This document shows, piece by piece, positions 23,601 through 29,910 of a DNA stretch of 64,000 bases. The DNA lies in contig JAGTRU010000010.1 of NCBI GenBank assembly GCA_018261905.1, positions 1-64,000 of the forward strand. The letters run 5' to 3'. The notes below the pieces were generated by a model. The model saw only the letters and a program-made list of their open reading frames with translations, was not told the origin of the DNA and did no database searches. Every line of letters starts with the position of its first letter. Position 1 is the stretch's first letter. The position numbers and the translations under genes were made by a program. The DNA comes from Pseudomonadota bacterium (GTDB lineage: Bacteria; Pseudomonadota; Gammaproteobacteria; Burkholderiales; Rhodocyclaceae).

Positions 23601-25947
23601 GCAATGCGATAGCTGCCACAAGAACTTCACGGCTTTCGCACCGGCGACAATGGATCATGCCGGGACGACTGGGGCATGCCTGAGCTGCCACGATGGGAAA
23701 TTCACAAGCTTGAACGCGCTGGCCAAGCCGGCAACGCATATTCCGACGGGTACTCAATCCTGTGATGCCTGCCATGCGACCACGGCTTGGAAGCCCACTA
23801 CCTTTGCTCATACCGGTGTCGTTGCTGGAAGTTGTTCCACCTGCCATAACGGAACCAGTGCGCGGGGCAAGGGGGCAACGCATATTCCGACCTCGGCGCT
23901 TTGCGACTCCTGCCATAAGAGCTTTGCGACATTTGTCGCCCCACCGTCTCAGATGAACCACACCGGTACGGCCGGCCAGTGTTCGACCTGCCACGGTGGT
24001 GCTTATGTTGCGATCAATGCCTTGAAGAAACCGTCCAACCATCTGAGCACGACAGCGCAGTGTGATACCTGTCACGCTTCGACGACCACCTGGGCGGGGG
24101 CAACGTTTGCCCATCCGCCAACAGCGACTGGAACTTGTTCGACCTGCCACAACGGGACCACCGCACTAGGCAAGTCGACCAGTCACATCCCGACAACGGG
24201 CCAATGCGACACTTGCCACAAGACATATACCGCCTTTGTCCCGGCGCAGATGAACCATACGGCGACAGCGGGCAAATGTGCGACTTGTCACAGCGGCGGG
24301 TACACCACCGTGAATGCGCAAGCCAAGCCGGCGACGCACATTGTGACGACGCAGTCGTGCGATGTCTGTCACTCGACCACCGCCTGGAAACCGACGACTT
24401 TCGCCCATACCGGCGTGGTCGCCGGAAGCTGCGCCACCTGCCATAACGGAAGCACTGCCCGGGGCAAGAATGCGACGCACATCCCGACCACGGCCGCCTG
24501 CGATTCCTGCCACAAGAATTTCACGGCTTTCGCGCCCGCCCAAATGAACCATACCGGCACGGCCAGCCAGTGTTCGAGCTGCCACAGCGGGGCTTATGTC
24601 GCGGTCAATGCCCTGGCCAAATCGGCAACCCACGTCAGCACGACGGCCCAGTGCGACACCTGCCACAAGTCGACGACGGTGTGGACCGGTGCCACCTTTG
24701 CCCATCCGGCAACGGCGGTCGGCACCTGTTCGAACTGCCACAATGGGACAACGGCGATCGGCAAGCCGGCGACCGGCACGGGCCATATTCCGACGACCAG
24801 CCAATGCGACACCTGCCACAAGAACTACACGGCATTCGCCCCGGCCCAGATGAATCATGCCGGGATGGCGGGAAAATGTTCGACTTGTCACAGCGGCACC
24901 TACCTGGCACAAAATGCCCTGGCCAAGACGCCGACGCACATTGTGACGACGGCGCAATGTGACACCTGCCATACCTCGACCACCACCTGGGGAAGTGCGA
25001 CTTTCGCCCACCCGGCAAATGCCGCCGGGACCTGTTCGACCTGCCACAACGGGACGACGGCCAAGGGCAAGCCGGCAACCCATGTCCCGACGACCAGCCA
25101 GTGCGATACCTGTCACACCAATACCACGGCCTTCGTGCCGGCCAGGATGAACCACACGGGGACGACCGGCAAATGTGCGACCTGTCACGGCGGCGCCTAC
25201 ACGGCGGTGAATGCGCAAGCCAAGCCGGCAACGCACATCCCGACGACGCAGTCGTGTGACGTCTGCCACCTGACGACGGCCTGGAAACCGACCAGCTTTG
25301 CCCACACCGGGGTGGCTGCCGGTTCCTGCGCGACCTGTCACAACGGCACGGCGGCGGTTGGCAAACCGGCCCTGCACATCCCCACGACGCAATCCTGCGA
25401 CGCCTGTCACCGCACCGGTGTGGCCTGGTTGCCGGTTATTACGCCCTATGCCCACACCGGCGTCGCCGTGGGTTCCTGCGCGACCTGCCACGTCAGCAAT
25501 TATCCGGGGATGGATTACAAGCCGGCCAACCATGTGCCGACGACGGCCAGTTGCGATGCCTGCCATCTGAGGACGGCCTGGACCACTCTTGCTGCCTATA
25601 ACCACGTTGGTGCGGTTAACTGCGAGACCTGCCATACCGGGACTTATCCGGGGGTGCGCGGCAAACACGCTAGCCATATCCCGACAACACTGGCCGGGAT
25701 GCTCGGTAACAAATGTTCAAACTGCCATGTCGGAACGACTACCTTTACTCCGCTCGCCAAGATAAATCACGGAAGCATGCAGACCGGATGCAAGACCTGT
25801 CACAACACCGGGTCGGTATACGATATTGGCAAGGGTGATCGAAAAACGCTCGGTAGCCACGAGGGCTCGAAAGCGGCAGACGATTGTTCGAAGAGCGGAT
25901 GTCATAAGCCTTTGGGGAAAGAGGGCTCGCTCTATACTTCTTGGTAA
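17602..25947 (+). CDS. Giant multiheme c-type cytochrome (106 CxxCH plus one CX4CH)
   Basis: A 2781-residue exported protein made almost wholly of heme-binding repeats. By eye I count 106 CxxCH motifs and a last CSKSGCH (CX4CH) near the C-terminus, about one heme per 26 residues. After the signal peptide (MKYIARLLFAFIALAFISLGQWGVAFG) a unit of about 100 residues and four hemes recurs some 26 times: HIPT..QCDTCH.NF.AF.PAQMNH, then CSTCH.G.Y...NALAKP.TH, then QCDTCH.STT.W..ATF.H, then G.CSTCHNGT.A.GK. Each unit offers four further His (MNH, TH, F.H, HIP), enough for bis-His ligation of every heme. The protein is rich in Thr, Ala, Gly and Asn and poor in charge compared with the 24-heme neighbour. 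No membrane anchor or lipobox is seen. A heme wire in the periplasm or across/outside the outer membrane is inferred. ATG 17602; ribosome site weak. Confidence 0.96.
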   Translation: MKYIARLLFAFIALAFISLGQWGVAFGQGAAQSLNFDHNTTGFILDTPHRLVACESCHTSGEFRGTPRVCSICHAGAGARAPGKSAMHIPTTAACDSCHRPGAVNWSERPTGFTQGGTGHPINPQLGVTATNCQTCHNGGFIGANALAKTATHIPSSNTCSNCHGTTSWTPATGQHEGVLPGTCGTCHNGVKATGKKADHIPTTSACDSCHNNYVAFVPARMNHAGLDGQCSTCHTGRYSSQSAQSKPATHIVTQPGAQCDSCHHSTVSWATVTFDHANRPAGSKCTDCHNGTVTGLGKPAGHVPTSATCETCHSNFVSFKPAQMNHDSTAGQCSTCHNGGFVSMNALGKSGRHIPTTVQCDSCHTRGFVSWTPAVMSHAGLEGACASCHSGGYLPQNAQTKPATHIATTAQCDTCHNSTSTWATAVFNHAAASPPVAGRCSSCHNGTNGLGKPVNHIPTVAQCDSCHNTTVFKAISMNHAGTAGKCTTCHNGNFVFANALAKSGVHIPTSAQCDTCHTGGFTAWSPAVMNHSGLNGKCTDCHSGGYTSQNALVKPLTHVSTTQQCDTCHTSTSKWGMVSFIHSVTATGTCNTCHGTSALGKPATHIPTAAQCDSCHNNFAAFKPARMNHAVSTGEACATCHGGAYVSQNALAKPTTHIQTTASCESCHGTGYSTWTTVSFDHAAVTPAVAGRCSTCHNGTSALGKAAGHIPTAAQCDTCHKNFTVFKPAQMDHAGTGGQCATCHDGSYAAVNAQGKPAAHIPVTTQCDTCHTGGFVRFSPATMSHAGLTQCATCHSGTYVSQNAQIKPVTHIPTTAECSTCHNSTTSWATGTFNHATASPAVTGRCATCHNGTTALTSNGSIGKPTTHIPTSAQCDTCHNNFTAFKPAQMNHAGTAGQCSTCHGGGYTGMNAQTKLPTHVSTTAQCDTCHSSTTLWTAVTFVHAPTAFGNCATCHNGTTAQGKTVGHIPVGTQQCSNCHRNFNSFKPAVMSHVGTSGACTTCHNGNFVAQNALSKPAIHIPVTTECDTCHVNGFTNWAPAVMSHSGLTDCAGCHSGAYLVQNVQVKPATHQVTTAQCSSCHSSTLSWATHTQDHAVLSPPAAGRCSTCHNSTIALGKPSTHVPTVAQCDSCHTNFVGFKPAQMNHAGTTGQCATCHAGAYTGQNALAKPATHIATSQSCDVCHATAAWKPTSFGHQAVTAGSCATCHNGSSARGKQASHIPTSAACDSCHKNFVAFAPAQMNHNGTLGQCSTCHNGSYLRVNAQTKPTTHVLTSVQCDTCHSSTTSWATATYVHDAAAVTGKCNTCHGTTALGKPTNHIPTSAQCDTCHGNFTAFNPARMNHADTAGKCTFCHSGSFVYANALAKPAAHIPVTEQCDSCHKSGFVSWSPSVMDHNVASVKGQGCATCHSGAYLSQNAQIKPPTHVVTTAQCSTCHTSTSSWATATFNHTAAGVVTANVCSTCHDGLPGLSHGLGKSTNHIPTTAQCDTCHQNFAAFAPATMNHAGTAGACTNCHSGKYTTLNAQAKPSTHIPTGSQSCDVCHSTTVWKPTTFAHAGVTAGSCATCHNGTNASGKKVSHIPTAAVCDSCHKNFVTFVPAQMNHTGTAGQCSTCHSGAFVGVNALTKSASHVSTTAQCDTCHASTTTWANATFAHAASAAGTCSTCHNGTTALGKSGTHLPTSRQCDSCHKNFLAFKPAQMDHTVGATGQCSTCHGGAFVSINALAKPVSHIPVTEQCDSCHKSGYVSWSAAGVDHTLASVKGQGCSTCHGGAYVSQNALAKSATHVTTTAQCDTCHASTTSWANAKYVHATSSTGTCSNCHNGTIALGKLATHLPSSRQCDSCHKNFLAFKPAQMDHTLGVAGQCSSCHNATYASLNALAKPAAHIQVTEQCDACHKNGFVSWSPSAMDHNVASVKAQGCATCHSGAYLSQNAQIKPPTHVATTAQCSTCHTSTNSWATATFNHTAAGVVTANVCSTCHDGLPGLSHGLGKSTNHIPTTRQCDSCHKNFTAFAPATMDHAGTTGACLSCHDGKFTSLNALAKPATHIPTGTQSCDACHATTAWKPTTFAHTGVVAGSCSTCHNGTSARGKGATHIPTSALCDSCHKSFATFVAPPSQMNHTGTAGQCSTCHGGAYVAINALKKPSNHLSTTAQCDTCHASTTTWAGATFAHPPTATGTCSTCHNGTTALGKSTSHIPTTGQCDTCHKTYTAFVPAQMNHTATAGKCATCHSGGYTTVNAQAKPATHIVTTQSCDVCHSTTAWKPTTFAHTGVVAGSCATCHNGSTARGKNATHIPTTAACDSCHKNFTAFAPAQMNHTGTASQCSSCHSGAYVAVNALAKSATHVSTTAQCDTCHKSTTVWTGATFAHPATAVGTCSNCHNGTTAIGKPATGTGHIPTTSQCDTCHKNYTAFAPAQMNHAGMAGKCSTCHSGTYLAQNALAKTPTHIVTTAQCDTCHTSTTTWGSATFAHPANAAGTCSTCHNGTTAKGKPATHVPTTSQCDTCHTNTTAFVPARMNHTGTTGKCATCHGGAYTAVNAQAKPATHIPTTQSCDVCHLTTAWKPTSFAHTGVAAGSCATCHNGTAAVGKPALHIPTTQSCDACHRTGVAWLPVITPYAHTGVAVGSCATCHVSNYPGMDYKPANHVPTTASCDACHLRTAWTTLAAYNHVGAVNCETCHTGTYPGVRGKHASHIPTTLAGMLGNKCSNCHVGTTTFTPLAKINHGSMQTGCKTCHNTGSVYDIGKGDRKTLGSHEGSKAADDCSKSGCHKPLGKEGSLYTSW
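21771..22100 (+). repeat. First arm of a recent in-frame duplication inside the giant cytochrome gene (second arm about 23316-23645)
   Basis: The segment around 21841-22072 recurs almost unchanged at about 23386-23617, an offset of 1545 bp (515 codons, 20 hemes, five four-heme units). Both arms carry the otherwise unique protein strings MDHNVASVK and DGLPGLSHGLGKSTNHIPTT. Only a few percent of bases differ over at least 230 bp, much less than between other repeat units, so this is a young duplication that lengthened the gene by whole units. Confidence 0.85.
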
Positions 25948-26082
25948 TTGTTGAGGCTTTATGCAGTGAAAGCCGGATCGGCGTTGTGCGCCGGTCCGGG
26001 TTGTCGGACGCGCCGGGTTAATGGTACAAATCCGCCTGCGGGGCGGGGACAAGAAATCCAGTGCGCCCGACGGAAAAATAGA

Positions 26083-26160
26083 AAAGCGACTGATTGTTCT
26101 TTCACTGGCTGCCATAAACCATCGTGGTCGAATGGCAGGCTCTTTAGCGGTTGGACCTAA
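26083..26160 (+). pseudogene. Remnant of a second giant-cytochrome C-terminus
   Basis: Between the giant gene and the barrel gene a frame encodes KATDCSFTGCHKPSWSNG...W and then stops. This parallels the real C-terminus of the giant protein, KAADDCSKSGCHKPLGKEG...W: same CX4CH, same HKP, same distance to a final Trp and stop. No start or signal peptide belongs to it. The rest of 25948-26174 shows nothing recognisable. It looks like the 3' end of a deleted paralogous or duplicated copy. Confidence 0.65.
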
Positions 26161-26174
26161 TATAGAAAGCTGAA

Positions 26175-28628
26175 ATGGCTGGGCGAATCTTAAAAAATGC
26201 CATGTTTTTGGCGAGGGTGGCGAAATTCGCCCGTTTCATTCTGGTTTTTACCCTGCTGGCCAGCGCCAATGCTTTCGCGAATATCATCGATACGATCGAT
26301 ATCGCCCGGGTTGGCGATCAGGCCGAGGTGACCATCCGCTTCGCAACGGAAATCCAGTACACGCGCCATACGCCGGACGATGAAGGAAAATACCTGCGCA
26401 TCTTCTTTCGGGTAACCAAGCCGGGGTTTTCCGAGAACGAGATCATGCAGGAAATACGGCGTTCGCCCAAAAGCGACCTGATTCCCCCGTTCACCGTCGC
26501 TTATCCCGAACTGGTCAATGGAATGTTGATCACCTTTGCCAAGACGACCAAGTACGCGGTGCGGGCCGGCGAGGATAGTCGAAGCATCATCATCATGGTG
26601 CTGGCGCCGCCCGAGAAGAAGCTTCCGGCGCCTGTCGTCGAATCGGCGCCAGCCGCCGTGGCGGTCGAGCCGGCGCCCAAGGCGGCCGAAGCCAGCGCCC
26701 CGTCGCCAGCCGGCAAGAAGAAGGGCAAGGGCGCCGTTGCCGCCAGTCCGACTCCTGCTCCCGTGGTGGTTACAACGCCTGGCGTGGTGGCGGTGACCGC
26801 TGAACAGCCGGTGCCCGTCGAGGCGGCGGCGAAGCAGATACCGGATGCCGAAAAGCCTGCCGTAGCGGCCGCGCCGCTATCGGCAGAAAAGGTCGAAGAG
26901 ATGGCCCATGCCTTCCTGCTCGACGGCCAGGAGGCCTTCGCCAAGGGCGATTACGCCAAAACCATCAATCGCATGAACCGTATCCTGAGTCTTCCCGGCA
27001 ATGCCCAGACCATGTCGGCCCAGGCCTTGATCGGCGAGGCGCGCGAGAAAAATGGCGAGATCGCCAAGGCGCGGGCCGAATACGATCTTTATCTGAAGCT
27101 TTACCCGACCTCCGGCGATGCGCCTCGCATCAAGGAGCGTCTTGCCGCACTGCCGGCGGTCAATGTCATCAAACGCCCGGTGACGCGGGTGACGCGTGAC
27201 GACAAGCCGGCCGAATGGACGTTTAACGGCAGTCTGTCCGGGTACTTCTTTGCCGGCCAGTCGAAACAGGACGAAGGGCCGATGAAACGGGATCAGGAGT
27301 CGCTGATTTCGTCGTTGAATTTCAATGCCCGGCGCCGCGACTCGGTGACCGATACGCGCTTTGTCTTTCGCGATACCGAAAATCGGAATTTCATGCAGCC
27401 CAGCCGGAATTACAATCGGGTCTATTCCGCCTATGCCGAGCGGACCGATCGCGAGATCGGCTATTTTGTCCGGGCCGGTCGGCAGAACCCTAACGGTGGC
27501 GGTGTGCTCGAGCGCTTCGATGGCATCACCGGCAGTTATAACCTGACCCCCGACTGGAAGGTGGGCGCCGTGTATGGCGATGCCGTCGAATTCGGCTCGC
27601 CATTCAAGAAAAAATTCTACGGGGCCAGTGTCGAACTGGCGCCCCAGGTCTCCCGCCCCGGCGCCAGCCTCTATGCCATCGAGCAGGAAATTGACGGCTT
27701 TCTGAATCGGCGTGCCGTCGGTTCCGAGTTTCGCTACTTCGACGGCCAATTCACCGGCTTCGGCATGCTCGACTACGACCTGCTCTACAAAGGCCTCAAC
27801 ATCGGCATGCTGCAGGCGAATTATCTGGATCAGTGGGGCAATAATTATTTCATGTCCTATGACTACCGGAAGAGCCCGTCCTACAGTCTGACCAACGCGC
27901 TGGCCACGGCCGGCTACACCACGGTGACCGATTTCGTCAATAACGTCGGCATCACGCAGGCCCGGCAACTGGTTTCCGACAGTACCGCCTTGTCTACCAT
28001 GTTCGCGACGGGGGTGACCATTCCGGTGGGCGAAAACTGGCAGTTCGGTGTCGATTACCGGATGTCCCAGATTTCCGGCACCACGTCGACCCTGCCCCTC
28101 AGCCAGATGTGCAAGGAACTGCAGGACGAAGCCAACCCCAACGATCCCCTGTGCGTCGACGGGCCGCGCGGCACCTTGCGGATTTCCGAGATGGGCATCT
28201 GTCAGGTCGATAGCTATGACATCATCACCAAGACCTGCCGGGCCAGTGCGGAAGCTTCCGGGCGGACCAATATGTATTCGGGGCAAGCCATCGGTACCAA
28301 CCTGTTCGTGCCGAATGGCGTGGGCGTGGCCTATTTCGGCTGGGTCGATGGTCCCAACTATACCGGTCAGAACCTTGGCCTGAGTTATATCTACCCCTTC
28401 ATCGAAAGCTGGCGTCTGGAAAACAACGTTCGCTATTACACTCAGAAAAGCGATAACGGGCAGAATACAACCCAGTTTTCGCCGAGCGTAAGGCTGGTCT
28501 ACCAGTGGCGCAGCACCTTGTCCCTGGAGGGGGAGCTGGGCTACAGCGATTCGAAGAATAGCGGGACGACGACGAGCAAAAATACTCGGCAATATCTCTA
28601 TCTCGGTATCCGCTGGGACTATCGCTGA
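26175..28628 (+). CDS. Outer-membrane beta-barrel protein with AMIN-like and TPR periplasmic domains
   Basis: An 817-residue exported protein. Signal peptide (ending ASANAFA-N); residues about 38-145 form a beta-rich AMIN-like domain (VGDQAEVTIRFATEIQYTR..., LRIFFRVTK); a Pro/Ala/Lys-rich linker; about 240-335 carry TPR-like helices (AFLLDGQEAFAKGDYAKTINRMNRIL); from about 350 to the end alternating amphipathic strands with aromatic girdles form a large barrel closing with YLYLGIRWDYR. It has four Cys in one loop region (MCKE...LCVD...ICQV...TCRA) but no CxxCH. Right behind the giant cytochrome it is a natural candidate for an outer-membrane sheath or anchor, comparable in role, not in sequence, to MtrB/PioB. 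Start ATG 26175; ATG 26202 is an alternative. Confidence 0.82.
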   Translation: MAGRILKNAMFLARVAKFARFILVFTLLASANAFANIIDTIDIARVGDQAEVTIRFATEIQYTRHTPDDEGKYLRIFFRVTKPGFSENEIMQEIRRSPKSDLIPPFTVAYPELVNGMLITFAKTTKYAVRAGEDSRSIIIMVLAPPEKKLPAPVVESAPAAVAVEPAPKAAEASAPSPAGKKKGKGAVAASPTPAPVVVTTPGVVAVTAEQPVPVEAAAKQIPDAEKPAVAAAPLSAEKVEEMAHAFLLDGQEAFAKGDYAKTINRMNRILSLPGNAQTMSAQALIGEAREKNGEIAKARAEYDLYLKLYPTSGDAPRIKERLAALPAVNVIKRPVTRVTRDDKPAEWTFNGSLSGYFFAGQSKQDEGPMKRDQESLISSLNFNARRRDSVTDTRFVFRDTENRNFMQPSRNYNRVYSAYAERTDREIGYFVRAGRQNPNGGGVLERFDGITGSYNLTPDWKVGAVYGDAVEFGSPFKKKFYGASVELAPQVSRPGASLYAIEQEIDGFLNRRAVGSEFRYFDGQFTGFGMLDYDLLYKGLNIGMLQANYLDQWGNNYFMSYDYRKSPSYSLTNALATAGYTTVTDFVNNVGITQARQLVSDSTALSTMFATGVTIPVGENWQFGVDYRMSQISGTTSTLPLSQMCKELQDEANPNDPLCVDGPRGTLRISEMGICQVDSYDIITKTCRASAEASGRTNMYSGQAIGTNLFVPNGVGVAYFGWVDGPNYTGQNLGLSYIYPFIESWRLENNVRYYTQKSDNGQNTTQFSPSVRLVYQWRSTLSLEGELGYSDSKNSGTTTSKNTRQYLYLGIRWDYR

Positions 28629-28631
28629 TTG

Positions 28632-28657
28632 CCCGCTCACTAATAGCGGGAATTTTC
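28632..28657 (+). terminator. Possible Rho-independent terminator after the barrel gene
   Basis: Six-bp stem CCCGCT / AGCGGG with a 7-nt loop, followed by AATTTTCT, starting 4 bp after the stop codon. The stem is short, so read-through into the CcmI-like gene is likely. Confidence 0.5.
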
Positions 28658-28704
28658 TGTTGCTCCGGATGCCCAAAAATACGTAGTAGCCCCTTGGAGA
28701 ATTT

Positions 28705-29910
28705 ATGTCTGTTGTTTATATCGGTGTTGCCAGCATCGTTCTTTCGTTGTTTTTGCTCTGGGTCGTGGAGAAGTTTGTCTCGAAAGCGGCCACCAAGACC
28801 GACGTTTCGGCCGAGTTGCGCGAGTTGCTGCTGGCCAAGGCGGAAGGTCGCATTAGCCAGGATGAATACGATGTGCAGCAAGCCGCCCTCCATGCCACCC
28901 TGCTGCAAAGCGCGGCGGCGCCGGGCAGCGCCAAGCCGGCCTATGTGCGCTGGCTGATCCCGGCGCTGGTCGTGCTGGTGGTGGCTGGCGTCTATTGGGG
29001 CATGACTTCCCATGACAGCCCGCCGCTCGGCGGGACTGAGGATTTCTCGAAACTGCCCGGTGCCGAGCCGAAGCCGCAAGCCAATTCCGGCGGCGATCTG
29101 AATACCGTGGTCAAGCGGCTGGCCGACAAGATGGCCAACGATCCGAAGAATGGCGATGGCTGGTTATTGCTGGCCAAGACCTATGGCGAATTGCGGAAAT
29201 TCCCGGAAGCGGCCGCCGCCTATGAAAAAGCCGCGGCGATTCTGCCGGCGGATGCGACGCTGCTGGCCGATTGGGCCGATGCCTATGTGATGTCGAAGGG
29301 CGGCAAATGGGATGAGGCGGCCCGCAAGATCGTCAAGCGGGCGCTGGAGGCCGACGCCAAGCATGTCAAGTCGTTGGCCCTGGCCGGTAGCGAGGCGTTT
29401 GATCGTGCCGAGTACAAGGCTGCGATCGCCTTGTGGAAACGCATGAAGCAAGCGGCGCCGGCCGATTCGATGGATCAGAAGCTGGCGGATGCCAACATTG
29501 AAGAGGCCAATGCCCGTTTGTCCGGCAAGAAGCCCGGCGAAGCGACGGCCGCGGTCAGTCCGGGCGAAGCGCCGGGGGTCGGCGGTCTAATCACCTTGAG
29601 TGCGAAACTCAGTAGCAAGGTGGCGGCCGACGACACCGTGTTCGTCGTTGCCAAGGCCACCGAAGGCGGTGGCCCGCCCTTGGCCGTCAAGCGCTTCAAG
29701 GGGTCGGATTTCCCGATCCGCTTCCGCCTCGACGATAGCGCCGCCATCATGCCCAGCCGGACGATTTCCCAGCATGCCGAGGTGCTCGTTTCGGCGATGG
29801 TTTCCAAGTCCGGGAAGGCTGACGCCAAAGCCGGGGATATTTACGGGACGCCGGTCAAGGTCAAACTGGGCGCCGATAACCTGAAAATGGAGCTCGATCA
29901 GGTGCGCTGA
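28705..29910 (+). CDS. CcmI-like c-type cytochrome biogenesis protein
   Basis: A 401-residue membrane protein of the CcmI/CycH type, which holds apocytochrome c for the heme ligation complex. Membrane helices at about 3-21 and 84-104 flank a short cytoplasmic loop with the typical (L)LL.KAEG.IS..EYD pattern. A periplasmic TPR domain follows (about 135-275: DGWLLLAKTYGELRKFPEAAAAYEKAAAILP), then the C-terminal CcmI domain (VFVVAKA..GGGPPLAVKR...FPIRFRLDDS.AIMP). No other ccm gene is in the window, so this stand-alone copy beside the giant cytochrome may be specialised for it. The specialisation is inferred; the family call is firm. Confidence 0.88.
   Translation: MSVVYIGVASIVLSLFLLWVVEKFVSKAATKTDVSAELRELLLAKAEGRISQDEYDVQQAALHATLLQSAAAPGSAKPAYVRWLIPALVVLVVAGVYWGMTSHDSPPLGGTEDFSKLPGAEPKPQANSGGDLNTVVKRLADKMANDPKNGDGWLLLAKTYGELRKFPEAAAAYEKAAAILPADATLLADWADAYVMSKGGKWDEAARKIVKRALEADAKHVKSLALAGSEAFDRAEYKAAIALWKRMKQAAPADSMDQKLADANIEEANARLSGKKPGEATAAVSPGEAPGVGGLITLSAKLSSKVAADDTVFVVAKATEGGGPPLAVKRFKGSDFPIRFRLDDSAAIMPSRTISQHAEVLVSAMVSKSGKADAKAGDIYGTPVKVKLGADNLKMELDQVR

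Noticed and set aside
17578-25677. Several long open frames antisense to the giant cytochrome
   Set aside because: They arise from the tandem repeats and GC-rich codons. Their products are repetitive Arg/Gly strings with no motif.
17750-25800. Regular repeats suggestive of a CRISPR array
   Set aside because: Unit length is about 75-300 bp, the frame is continuously coding with CxxCH motifs, and there are no unique spacers or cas genes.
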